Positions 10,587-21,214 of a DNA stretch of 64,000 nt are shown in pieces. Numbering within the stretch: the stretch's first letter is position 1; each line of letters starts with the position of its first letter. Under the pieces are notes generated by a model, which was given only the letters and a program-made list of their open reading frames with translations, did no database searches and was not told the DNA's origin. Position numbers and translations under genes: made by a program. Origin of the DNA: Anisodus tanguticus (Eukaryota; Streptophyta; Magnoliopsida; Solanales; Solanaceae); the NCBI GenBank assembly GCA_034509755.1, contig CM067557.1:44946001-45010000 (forward strand). The letters are read 5' to 3'.

Positions 10587-13500
10587 TCAATAACCTCCCT
10601 TCAAATCATTGACGACATCATATGGTATGGGGGTAACTGTCTCAAGAGTAGCACCTCCAACCATGAACCCTGGTTTGGGTCCTTGTGGTTGCCTCTTTGT
10701 GCTGATAACTTCTCCTCTAGCCTTGGCCTCAGCCTTTAGCTGATCATTCTTCTTAATCCTCTCTCTGACTTCTTCAGTGCATCGAGACTGCTGAACATGC
10801 TCAATCCTCACATGGATCCTCTTTTTCAAGATTTTGTTACGAACCTGAGATACAGAACAAGAAAAGGAGGAATGAGATGACACATCACAAAAGTTCATGA
10901 TAACCAAAGGAACAAGGAAAGCGAACACACTCAAAAAGGACCTTTAACAACAAACTTTCCCATCAACGATGGATAAAAGTTGAACACACTCAACGGAAGA
11001 CAAAAACGAGAAGCTGCATAATCATCCAATATATAATTAGATTGTCCTTCGATAATTCAAATAGTATTCTACTATTGCACAATTAAGGGGAATGACAGCA
11101 GTGTTTTAAGGGACTAACAATACATGTCATTGAGAGGCATTTTATTCTGAAAACTAAATTTACCTGAGTTTAATTTACCTTAATAAGTGAAAACTATTCC
11201 CCTTCAAAACTCCTACCACATTGTTAGTCCGACACTCGATTCCACTAACTCAAGGAATAAATGAAGATAACACAATATTCATTGATGACAATTATATACA
11301 ACATCAAAAGGAAAATCTTTTCAGGTATTTCCCTTCACATAATATACCTGAGTTTCAATCCTATTGTGGGGGACAAGCTTTTGGTGACAATAAATAACAA
11401 ATTAGGGGTGTCTAACAACCTGTTCATATACTGCAAGGAAAAGGTTTGGGTACATACAGCAGGGGAAAGATTAGTGAGCACAAAGCATTTCATGGAAGGG
11501 ATGGAAGGGTTATAATGGACCAAAACCCCAGCCAAAAGATAGAAACTGTTGCTAGGGGCGGGAGCCAAAAGGAGGCAAAGGGGTGCAGACCCTCTTTGCC
11601 AAAAAACAGGGCAAAACGAACTTATATGGATTATATTGACTGTTGAATCCCCTAACCATAAGGGAAGATTGCTTCAAGCTATAGGTTCAAACCTATGTGT
11701 AACACTCAATTTATCCTGCCACTGCGCTATAGCATTAAACCAAACATATATACAAAGAGATTGACATAGCTATCTACATAAAAATACAGAATCCAGAACA
11801 GAAACGAGCAACAACAGAATTAGAAAATGCCAGACATATTTACATAAACTAGTAAACCAATCAACGAGTACTCAGCACACAACGTTAGAGCATACGTTCA
11901 CAACAAGGAACGAGCAACATCAAAATGAAAAACTACCATATCTCTCTACAGAAACTAGCCATAACTATATAAACCTATGAATCCAATCAACAAATATTAA
12001 GCAGACATTCACAACAAGGAACGAGCAACAACAAAATTAGGAGATACCATATCTCTCTACAGAAACTAGCAAATAACTATCTAAACCTATGAACCCAATC
12101 AACAAATACCAAGAAGACATCCACAACAACATACCCATTGAAATACCACAACATGGATCTAGGGAAACTCTACATTGGTAGGTAGAGCGGTTGTTTCCGA
12201 TAGACCCTCGGCTCAAGACAGAGCATAACAACAGAAAAAGCAGTCAGATCCGGTAAACAATAAGCTAAACAAAGTACACTAAAGGACACATAACAACATA
12301 AATCAAATTACAAGTAACTATAAAGCAATACTGCACCTATTAGTAAGATAGGCTATGCGTGCCTACAACAATAATACTACCACTACCAGTTTGCAAGAGT
12401 CGGTAGTACGTGTACTCCACAACACCCTATCTAAGGTCATGTACTCGGGTAAGTTGCATTTGCGCCATATCACGTCTAATAACCCCTCCCCAATCCTTTA
12501 TCGACCTACCTCTACCACTCATGACATCCACGACAAGAAACAAACAACATCAAAATGAGAAGATACCATATCTCTCTATAAAAAACTAATTATTACTATC
12601 TCAACATATAAATCCAATCAACAAATACTAAGCAAACAAAGTTAGAGAACAAATTCACGAAATACCATATAAATGCTCAAAATTACAAGGAACGAGCAAG
12701 AGCAAAATGAGAAGAAGCTATATCTCTTCACAAAAACTAATTATCACTATCTAAACCTATAAATCTAATCAACAAATAGTAAACAAAGTTAGAAAACAAA
12801 TTCACGAAATATCATAAAAACAAGCTCAAAATTATTGTCTCTTTATAGAAACTAACAATTAGTATCTAAACCGATAAATACAATCAACAAATACTAAACA
12901 AACAAAGTTAGATCACGAAACCACAAAAAAAATCATATAAACATGCTCGAAATTGATGAAACAACGTAAAAACTCAAAAATGACAAAATATAAAAGCTCA
13001 AAAATGACGAAATATCATATAAAAGCTATAAATAAACAGAATATCATATAATCATGCTCAAATTTGACTAAATATCATATAAAAATCAAAATTGATGAAA
13101 TATCATATAAACATGCTCAAAATTAACCAAATATCATGTAAACATGCTCAAAAGTGATGAAATATCATATAAAAGGCTCAAAATAACGAAATATCATATA
13201 AAATGCTCAAAATGAACAAAATATCGTATATTCATACTCAAAATCGACAAAATATCATATAATCATGTTTAAAATCGACAAAATATCATATAAAGTGCTC
13301 ACAATTAACGGAATAACATATAATAAACTCAAAATTAACGAAATATCATAAAAACACGCTCAAAATTGACGAAATATAATATAACAATGCTCAAAACCAG
13401 TGTTTTTACCTGCTTGTTGACTTCAACACCGACGGCACGCTTGGTAACATTCCAAATACGACCAGTACGTCCATGATAGAATTTATGAGGCATACCTTTG

Positions 13501-13646
13501 TGAATAGCACCATTAACCTTAATATCAACGTAATCACCGGTTTTGAAACTCCTCAAATAAGTTGATAGTGCAATAGTTCCTTTCTTTCTGAAAGCACGAG
13601 AGAATGAATCTCTCGTACGTGACCTTAATCCATGACCTGCCGGCAT
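10587..13646 (-). CDS. 60S ribosomal protein eL21 (two coding exons)
   Basis: This gene encodes eL21, a structural protein of the cytosolic large ribosomal subunit. Exon 1 is 13410-13646 (79 codons, ATG at 13644-13646), starting MPAGHGLRSRTRDSF and ending VEVNKQ. Exon 2 is 10587-10844 (86 codons with stop), from VRNKILKKRIHV to the invariant end YDVVNDLKGGY. The junction CAG/GTAAAA...CTCAG/GTTCGT is canonical and in phase 0. The 164-residue product has the normal family length and contains the conserved KGMPHKFYHGRTGRIWNVT block, STKRQPQGPKPGF and ETVTPIPYDVV. No defects were seen, so it should be functional. The 2.57-kb intron is unusual: it is made of two tandem-repeat families plus a LINE insertion. 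The promoter has a telo-box and TGGGCT motifs. Confidence 0.95.
11551..11720. repeat. Repeat fragment with GGGCGGGAGC head
   Basis: It begins GGGGCGGGAGCCAAAAGG, carries TTTGCCAAAAAACAGGGCAA, then GTTGAATCCCC, and resembles the segment at 23278-23425. Both look like decayed copies of a short dispersed repeat with a GGGCGGAGCTAGG-type end. It lies in the eL21 intron. Similarity is partial. Confidence 0.4.
11800..12930. repeat. ~100-bp tandem units in eL21 intron
   Basis: At least six diverged units share ACAAGGAACGAGCAACA, then GATACCATATCTCTCTACAG, AAACTAG, ACTATCTAAACCTAT and CCAATCAACAAATA. Copies start near 11800, 11905, 12010, 12535, 12690 and 12830. The LINE tail at 12125-12522 interrupts the array. 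Confidence 0.75.
12125..12522 (-). mobile_element. 5'-truncated RTE-type LINE tail with target duplication
   Basis: On the minus strand this is the last ~400 bp of an RTE-like LINE, closely similar to 55240-55700. It includes the 3' block GACCTTACC-like, GAGCCGAGGGTCTATCGGAA and a TTG-rich end next to 12125. It is flanked by GACATCCAC at 12116-12124 and 12523-12531, a 9-bp target-site duplication lying inside a ~100-bp intron repeat unit. Confidence 0.8.
12950..13400. repeat. ~31-bp minisatellite at the eL21 splice donor
   Basis: About 14 imperfect units follow the pattern AAATATCATATAAACATGCT then CAAAATTGACG. Units vary from about 28 to 33 bp. The last unit ends about 10 bp from the intron donor at 13409, so on the transcribed strand the array starts almost immediately after exon 1. 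Confidence 0.85.
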
Positions 13647-13870
13647 TGTTTTCGTTTGCTCTCGATACGCACGCTAGGTGTTTGTGAAGAAGTGTGAGAG
13701 GGAGGAAGTGAAACCCTAAGGGAGGGGGGGTAAATAAGAGATGTTTGGGTTTGGGCTGAGAGAAATATGGGCTTTTTAGTAATGTGGACTGAGATTCTGA
13801 GAAGGACTGTTTTGGGCTTTATAGTGTTATTCGGTAGCATAAATTTAGGATGATTTGCACTAATGAACAC
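13647..13870 (-). promoter_or_regulatory. eL21 5' leader and proximal promoter
   Basis: Upstream of the eL21 ATG are a telo-box (AAACCCTAA, 13711-13719) and three TGGGCT site-II-type motifs at 13752, 13768 and 13813. This pairing is a known signature of plant ribosomal-protein promoters, where TCP-type and telo-box-binding factors act. The start site should lie near the pyrimidine-rich minus-strand stretch around 13690-13730. The motifs are read directly; their use is inferred. Confidence 0.65.
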
Positions 13871-14044
13871 TTTTGTGTTGGTATTTAGATTTGTCCTAAC
13901 TTTTGATATTTGTACAGAAATGTTCTTTTAAGTTTAATGAAAAAAATCGAACTAAAATAGAGAAAATGACAAGCTTTAACACTTAAGTATTAAGTATACT
14001 GTTATAAATATAGCAGCTTTTATAAGAGATGTTTGTATATATGT

Positions 14045-14180
14045 ATAGAGTTCCTAGGGTTTTAGGTTTGGTTTGTGCTGAGAAAATATGGATTTTTAGT
14101 GATATGGACCATTTGGGCTTTATCTGTTTGGGCGTACTGTTACTTGGTAGCCAAATATAGGGTTATTTGCACAAAATAAT
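14045..14180 (-). repeat. Diverged duplicate of the eL21 promoter block
   Basis: This copies 13735-13870 in the same orientation: GGTTTGGTTTGTGCTGAGA, AAATATGG, TTTTTAGT, ATGGACC, TTTGGGCTTTAT, TTACTTGGTAGC and TTATTTGCAC match in order. It retains one TGGGCT motif and AGGGTTTTAGG. No second eL21 coding sequence accompanies it. Confidence 0.65.
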
Positions 14181-14219
14181 CTTCAATTTTAATTAAAAAG
14201 TTCAAACTAAAATATCTTA

Positions 14220-14542
14220 GGGATCGTGTGGTAGCTAGTTAGGAGCTAAGTTATTCATGTACATACTAAATCCTACATATGTAATATTACTATGTGTGGT
14301 AGTATTCTTTTATTGTGTATAAAATTAAACACACCTAATGCGGTGTTTGATTTGCAATTTAGAAACCTGCATAATAATACATGTATATGAGGGAATCTGT
14401 GTATTATTTTATGCAGTATTGAAGATGTAATAACTAATCTATGCATAATTAATCTATGCATAAAATAATTCATCAATTCCCTAATAACTAATCAACATAT
14501 TATTAATACATGCATAACTCTAACCAACTACCAAACGATCAT
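14220..14542. mobile_element. MITE with GATCGTTTGGTAG-type ends
   Basis: The left end GGATCGTGTGGTAGCTAGTT is inverted at the right end as AACCAACTACCAAACGATCA. The interior holds ATGCATAA-type palindromic stretches and no coding capacity. The size is about 320 bp. Confidence 0.7.
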
Positions 14543-14578
14543 GTAAGTCATGACAAATTGGTGTGATAACTCACAAAC

Positions 14579-14820
14579 TTTACTGACATAGCCTTTTTAA
14601 TGGTTCTCGAATTTGCTTTTGTTAATGAGGGTGAGTATAATGGTAGCACGTTAAGCATTTTGGGTAGGACTATGATCTTGTCTGGTGTCAGAGAGATGTC
14701 TATTGTTGGCGGAACTGGGTTTTTCAGGTTTGTACGTGGTTATACTCTGGCAAAGCCTCGTGCTTATGATCCCCAAAACTGGCAATGATGTTGTTGAGTA
14801 CAATGTCTTTGTTCAATTAG
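14579..14820 (+). pseudogene. Dirigent protein C-terminal fragment, frameshifted
   Basis: The plus strand encodes the second half of a dirigent-family beta-barrel protein (directs stereospecific phenoxy-radical coupling in lignan synthesis). Visible motifs are NEGEYNGSTLSILGR, VREMSIVGGTGFFRFVRGY and, after a one-base frameshift in the CCCC run near 14770, DPKTGNDVVEYNVFVQ followed by a stop at 14818-14820. The first half, including the signal peptide, is absent. With no start context and a frameshift it is a relic. Confidence 0.8.
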
Positions 14821-14886
14821 CTAATGTATCACAAAATCTTGTTGGTTGTTAATTGAATGAATGATTGGAGGTGATGAATGTGTAAG

Positions 14887-16037
14887 TAGGGGTGAGCGGT
14901 CCGGGTACCCTAACATTTTTGAACTATCCGGACCCTACCCGGTAAAAGATCGGTTCCTAAATTTACTACTTGGAACCTACCCGTAGCAATCATTATCCGA
15001 AACCAACCCGGACCATGCGGGTCCGGGTAGGTTCCCCGGTACCCTGTAAATAAAAAAACACAGATTAAGCAACAAATTTTTAGCTTATGAGAATCAAAAA
15101 GAGTTCTAAAATAATTTCATCCAGTAGTTTTTTAGCCTCCAATCGGAGTTTTTAGTAGCCTTATAAGAAGTTTTAGAAAACTTATTCATTGTAAAAAAAC
15201 TAATTCTATAATCAAAACCTAAAATTGCAAGCCAAATTTGACGCTCAATTAATTGAACGTGTTGATTTCAAAATAAATTTGAAAATATCTGAATTAAACT
15301 TATTTTCGTGTTCATAAGCTCTTCGATACAAAAGAAAAACTTTATTATACCAGTAAATTCCTAAATTTCATATTCACAACTACAAAAATATACACAAATT
15401 TTAAAAATAAATTTACATTTCAAATAAAAAAGTAATACAAATTGAAGATGAGTATCGCCTGAAATAGAACAGAAGCATATGATATTAAAAAGAAATTGAA
15501 GAGTTAGATATGAACCCATATGTATTTTAGGAACGACGTGAACACAACCAAGGGAGAGAAAGAGCAAAGGTAAAGCTTCAACGACGACAACGATGAAAGT
15601 ACCTGAGAGAAAGTTTCAACAACGATGACGATGAAGCTCGGTGGTGTAGCTAAAACGTCATTGTTATTGAGAGAGTTTTTGGTGTTTTCTCTTAGGGCAC
15701 AAAGAGCATTCTAGAATTAAGGGGTGAAAAACTGAAATATTTGCGTCTTGGGGTGGGGAAAATCAATGTGCAGGCGTGCATCAAACAATTTTGGAGAAAG
15801 TTAAAAGTGGTCCAAATGTTTCTCAAAAAAGTAAAAATATTTAATATTTTATAGGTTCCTATTCCGGGTTCGGGTACCCTGTCTATTTGCCGGAACCGGA
15901 ACCAGACCCGACATTGATCGATTTCTAATTTTACTACCTGGACCCTACCCGTTATTATAATATATCTACCCAGAACCTACCCGTTAGTGTCGGTTCCGGT
16001 CGGGTATCTGGGTACCCTGTACCCGTGCTCACCCCTA
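14887..16037. mobile_element. hAT-like non-autonomous element, 1.15 kb
   Basis: The ends are perfect 11-bp inverted repeats, TAGGGGTGAGC and GCTCACCCCTA. Subterminal GGGTACCCT and CCGGAACC-type motifs repeat on both sides. The flanks TGTGTAAG and TGTATACA could be an eroded 8-bp duplication. There is no transposase. Confidence 0.75.
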
Positions 16038-16053
16038 TGTATACAAGGAGTGT

Positions 16054-17575
16054 TGTTACATAATTAGTACCCTATCCTAATTTCAAGATGTCATCTATCA
16101 GAATACTTATTGTTCTCAAGGGAGTGATAAATTAAATTAAAGATTGATGTGCGCATAAATTGATTCAGACACCATCATTATAAGAAAATAAATTAAAGAA
16201 TTCACTAAGGTAAATATAAAAGTAGATAAGTCTGAGTCTCGAAAAATAAAATTAAGAAAATGATGCTATCTTTATACAGATATTCTCATCATACTTTAAA
16301 TTTCAAATAGTTCTAAATTGAATTGAACATTATGTAGAGCCAAAAAGTCTGAATCTAATAAGCAGTAGACATTGACCTTTAATTTGATTTTATTCTACAG
16401 TTTCTTAATGAATTAGGAAATCTCTCAAGAGTAATCAGATATATTTTATGAGCAAAATAAGAATAATATTTTAGATAAAAAAATTACACTTTACAAGCAA
16501 AAATATAAATCTAATGGGCGTATCATGGCTCTACTACTTAGAATGCAAGTACAATCAATATTTTACAAATATGGAATCACACCCTTCCAGCAAGTATAAT
16601 TCTATACGGGTTGAGAAAAAATAAATCGATAGGGAGTACTGTTACATAATTAGTACCCTATCCTAATATAAATATGTTATCTATAAAAATGCTTATTATT
16701 CTAACGAGCAACGAGCAAGACAAAATTAAATTAAAGATTAAGGTGAGTCGGACACCATCATCATGAAAAAAAAGTATTAAGATAAATACAAAAGTAGATA
16801 AATAGAAGTCTCGAAAAATAAAAGTAAAAAAAATATATTATCGCTATAAAGATATTATTATCTAACTTAAATGCTAAAGAGTTCTAAATTAAATTGGACA
16901 TTATGGAGTCAAATTTCTTAATCTAATAAACAGTAGACATAACCCTTTATTTAATTTCATTTTTAATTATTTTAGTGAACTAACAAATCTTTAAGAAGTA
17001 ATCATAGTATATTTTATTACCAGAATAAACAAGACTAGCATTTTTAACATAAAAATCTCACTTAACAAGCAAAAATGAAATTTCAATGGGCGAATCGTGC
17101 CTCTACTACTAACAATACAAGAAAAATTATTTTCAGTAGGAAAACTAAACCCTTCTAGCAAATATACATTTATACAAGTTGAAAGAAAAATTTCAATAGG
17201 GATTGTTACATAATTAGTACCCTATCCTAACTTCAAATTGTTATATATGAAAATGCTTATTATCCTCATAGGCATGATAAAAATTAAATAAAAGATCAAG
17301 GTGCACACAAATTGGCAATCAGACATCACTACTATAAATAAATCAAATTAAAGAATTTACCAAGCTAATATTAAAGTAGATAAACAAGAGTTTGAAAAAT
17401 AAAATTAACAAAAATATGTCATCTCTATACATATATTTTTATCATGATATAAAATGCTAAGGAGTTCTAAATTGAATTGAACACTATAAAGCGTCTAAAA
17501 TTTCTTCATCTAATAAATAGTTGACACAAACCTTTAATTTGATTTATTCTAAAGTTCCTCAATGAACTATAAAAT
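16054..17575. repeat. 0.57-kb tandem repeat, about 2.6 units
   Basis: Units begin with GTTACATAATTAGTACCCTA at about 16055, 16641 and 17205, giving periods of about 587 and 564 bp. Each then passes through AAAGTAGATAA, GAGTCTCGAAAAATAAAA, AGTTCTAAATTGAATTG, TAATAAACAGTAGACAT, AATGGGCG and ACCCTTCCAGCAA-type blocks. The third unit fades near 17575. No coding capacity was seen. Confidence 0.85.
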
Positions 17576-18240
17576 TTATAAACTTAGTTAAAAATTTCAG
17601 AGAAAAACTTTCATATTTTAGATGTTTTTTTTGTGTCTTGTTATTTTAGTGTCGTTGTAAAACAAAATAGAATACAAAAAAAAAAGGAGAAAATATGAAA
17701 GGAACGGAAAGAAAAGTAAAAAAGGATGAAAAGAAAAAAGAAATAAATAGAATAGACATAACAAATAAGAAAAGGGATAGAAAAAGAGGATGAGCGGTGG
17801 TTTGTTTTATAAAAAAATGTAGGACAATATTTAAAGTTAGTGATTTAGGTGAGTAATTCAAGTAGTTTTGTACATACTTCACTACCGAGCCACCCTAATT
17901 AAGAGCTTTCTATAACTTTTATCGAAGTTTAATATAATGTAGTAGTTACTATTGAAAGTAAAGACCACTAATATATTAAAATGTACTTAATTCACCACCT
18001 TAGTAAAATCTTTCAGAGGATATATAGTTTTCTACTATGATAAGAACAATAAGAAATTGTTGATCATTTTGATGGGATAAAAATTACAGATTACTTCATA
18101 ATTGAGAGTTGCTGTCTTGTAGTTTTATCCTCTTTTTAATTGCGTGCATGATGTAATATTTGACAAAGGAAAATCGTTCATGTGTTGAAAAATAAAAGAG
18201 AAGGAACAATAACACAAAGAGAATTGACAAATATATGAGT
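17576..18240. other. AT-rich intergenic stretch
   Basis: A poly-purine block lies at 17680-17790, and its reverse-strand open frame is low complexity. No gene or repeat is recognised. Confidence 0.4.
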
Positions 18241-18428
18241 CAGTTTGGATGAGTTTATGACTTTTGACTTATAGCTTTCATAAGTTATGAATTATAACTT
18301 ATGATTTTTAGTTTATTTTTATTATTTTGGCTTAAAAATATGTTTTTGTTATATCCAAATACTATAAAAATATTTAAAAGCTATTTTAGCTCAAAAACAT
18401 TTAAAATAAGCCAATCCAAACATGCTCT
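18241..18428. mobile_element. Short MITE with AGTTTGGATG-type ends
   Basis: CAGTTTGGATGAG at the left is inverted as CCAATCCAAACATG at the right. The interior is AT-rich with TTATGACTTAT-type inverted repeats. The size is about 190 bp. Confidence 0.55.
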
Positions 18429-18579
18429 AGAAAAGAAATAGAAATATCTTTTCTTAGTACATCTTTTGGTTTTAATGAAAGCTTTAAAAGGCCCAAGTAA
18501 ATACACAGATAAGGGTCGGCCCATCAACCCGGCCCATTATTTTGAAAAAGCCTAGGTATTATTGCCCGGCTACTATATT

Positions 18580-19383
18580 TAGGGCTGGGCAAAAAATATG
18601 GAGAAACGAAAAAATCAAACCGAATCGAAATTCGGTTCGATTTTTTCTCGTTTTTTTTTTTAAAAACTGATTTTTTGAAAAACGAACCGAATCAAGATTT
18701 AATGATTCGGTTCGATTTTTAATTTTGGATACGAACCGAACCGAAAAAACCGAATTAAATATATAATTATTCTTATTTTTTTTATTTTAGGCTACTACTA
18801 TCTCTTGAATCATAGCCATTGAAGTCAATCTACGTAGTTTTATTGAAGTCGAATGCGGTATGAACTTGATTAATATATCACAAAAGCATTGACATAAAAT
18901 GTAGGAGAGAAAATATTTGTAAATTGGTGAAACTTTAAATGGTCATAACTCTTTGTTCGAATGTCCGTTTTACCCAATTTGTTTTTTGATTTTGGGTATT
19001 TTTTCGAGACGGGGCCGTCCGCACAACCAATTTTTACGAAAACGTCTGTTTTCCCAATCAATTGTGTTTTCCCCCAAATCGATTTCTAATTTTCCTTTTA
19101 TTTAGTAAACATCTCACGATACACAAATATATTTCAACGTCGAAATTTCATGGTAATGTAGGTGTGAATAAATTCAATTTTTTTAAAAAGTTAAAAACTA
19201 TTCGACCCGACCCGAACCACTAGAAAAAATTGATATAATCCGATACGTTCTGCGATATAAACCGAATATATCGATTTTTTTTTTTAAAAAAAAGTAGTAT
19301 TCGTTTTAAAAAAAAAAAAATTTTTATTCGGTTCATATTTTTCGGATACAAAATCGAACAGAACCATATATAGGCCTACCCTA
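18580..19383. mobile_element. hAT-like MITE with perfect 8-bp target duplication
   Basis: The element runs from TAGGGCTGGGC to GGCCTACCCTA and is flanked on both sides by ACTATATT (18572-18579 and 19384-19391), an exact 8-bp duplication expected for hAT insertion. The interior carries repeated AATCGAAATTCGGTTCGATT-type motifs and long A/T runs, with no transposase. It ends within about 50 bp of the probable first exon of the next gene, so it has become part of that promoter. Confidence 0.85.
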
Positions 19384-19391
19384 ACTATATT

Positions 19392-20025
19392 AACCTTGTA
19401 AAACCTAACACTAATTTTCTTCTCTGGCTCTTTCTCTCTGTACGCGAAGCAAATCTTCAGCCTTCTCGCCGTCGTCGTCGTCTCCACAGCTCCTAAAGCT
19501 CCGTGTATGTTTCCAATCTTTTTTATTTAAAAAGAACTGATATATTGTGTTATATATTTTGATCTCATATAATAATAATGTAATTTTCATATGTGAGCTA
19601 TTATCTTCCTAGTCTTGTTGAAAACAGGAGTCAATAACGTTGACAACAGTGGTTCTTTTAGGTAAAACTGTGGGTTTGTATGTTAGGGTAGTTGTGATAT
19701 GACAACTATTTTCTTTTAGATTTTATCTGGAGTTGTGAAATATTTGAAATGATTGTTTCGCTTGTGAATTAGAATTTTTTGATTTGTGCTGATCGATCTC
19801 ATAGCTTTTTGGGGTTTGGTTTGAGCTGGTTAAGTGATAGTGGAGCTTTTGTATGAATGTGTTTAGTCAGACTATTTTCAACTTTTGGGTTATAAAGCTA
19901 TAAATCGAGCCCAATATCCATTTCAGGCCCAATCTCAAATCCTCTTATATTGTGGATCATGCACATGTTCATCAAAACAACAGCTAACTGAAAGGTTTTT
20001 TTCTTTCTTCTCGCTGCAGTTCACA
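19392..20025 (+). promoter_or_regulatory. 5' leader of the two-span membrane protein gene
   Basis: A CT-rich leader (19420-19504) with GTCGTCGTCGTC leads to a plausible donor CCGT/GTATGT at 19505. A matching acceptor CGCTGCAG ends at 20019, six bases before the ATG. This suggests a ~515-bp intron in the 5' untranslated region. It is inferred from splice signals only. Confidence 0.55.
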
Positions 20026-21181
20026 ATGGGAACACGAGAAGTATACGAAGAAAAGCTGAAGAGAGGAAATCTCCATCACGACCCTACAATCAATCCTGGT
20101 CTCGGTTCTGCTCGATGCCCTCGTTGTCTTTCTCTCTTGAACTCCAATTCAGTATGTAACAACATGTTCTACTTGTTTTTTTTTTTATAAGGAATAATAG
20201 TAAGAAATTACGCCGTCTTTGGGATAGAACCAACGACCACTTGGTTAAAAGCCACACGCTCTACCACTTGTTTTTCTATATTTGTTAATTGTTTACATCT
20301 TGTCTATTACATGTTTGATGAAATGCCTGAGTAGTGTTTGAGTTGTTTTTGTTTGATTTTGGTGCAGAAAAGTGGAGAATGGGCGATTACTCCTGTTTTG
20401 CATGATTTCACGGCTGTGGTAACTATGCTATGTCTTTTATGCTGGTATTTGATAGTGTTTTAAAAGGCAGTTCAGGCCCCGGGGCGGGGCACCGGCATAA
20501 CTCTCCAGGGCTTACGTGCGAGGCTTAGTTCCTGTGAGGCTTACGCCTTAAACGCCCTACTGTACGTTCTAAACACGCCCAACGCTCGGTGCTCGCCTAA
20601 CAGTTCTTACACAAATTATATGTTAAATTCCTTGATCAAAATTGTTGACCCTCATAATTCTTTAATAAATGAATGATACTTAATCATTTTTCATCTATAA
20701 GACTGAGTGTAACTCAAATAACAAGTGGTAGTATTGCATATTTACTACTTATTTGAGAACATCGTGAGGGTGAATATCACTTCATATTTCTTTTAAAATA
20801 CATAACCGAATTGTACATTTTCACTTGTCATTGATCTTTTGTCCTATGTATCAAAATTATCATATTTTATTATCTCACTATTGGAAAGTAATTTTATTTT
20901 TATTCACGAAGGAGTTGCATTTTAATTATAATACTGATAAAGTTTGTTGATTATTTGCTTATAAGAGATAAAATGAATAGTATGATAGTAATATTGTTTT
21001 AAGAAATTGTGATTTTTTCATTGTTTGAAAGTTAATATGTTAGAGTTGATTTGCATTTCATAATAGCTTTTATTTCATTGTATTGTTTATACTTGTAAGG
21101 TTATGTTATATAATGACAAGTTTTAAATGGCGTATAATGTTTGCTTTGGTTAGTTTATTGTGAGGATCAAGCGCGCGCGCG

Positions 21182-21214
<33 letters not shown>

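Noticed and set aside
12950..13400. CRISPR-like spacing of ~31-bp repeats
   Set aside because: The units are directly tandem, diverged, without unique spacers, in a plant intron; it is a minisatellite.
14600..14788. A complete small dirigent-like gene
   Set aside because: It lacks the N-terminal half and signal peptide, and a frameshift in a C run is needed to reach the conserved end.
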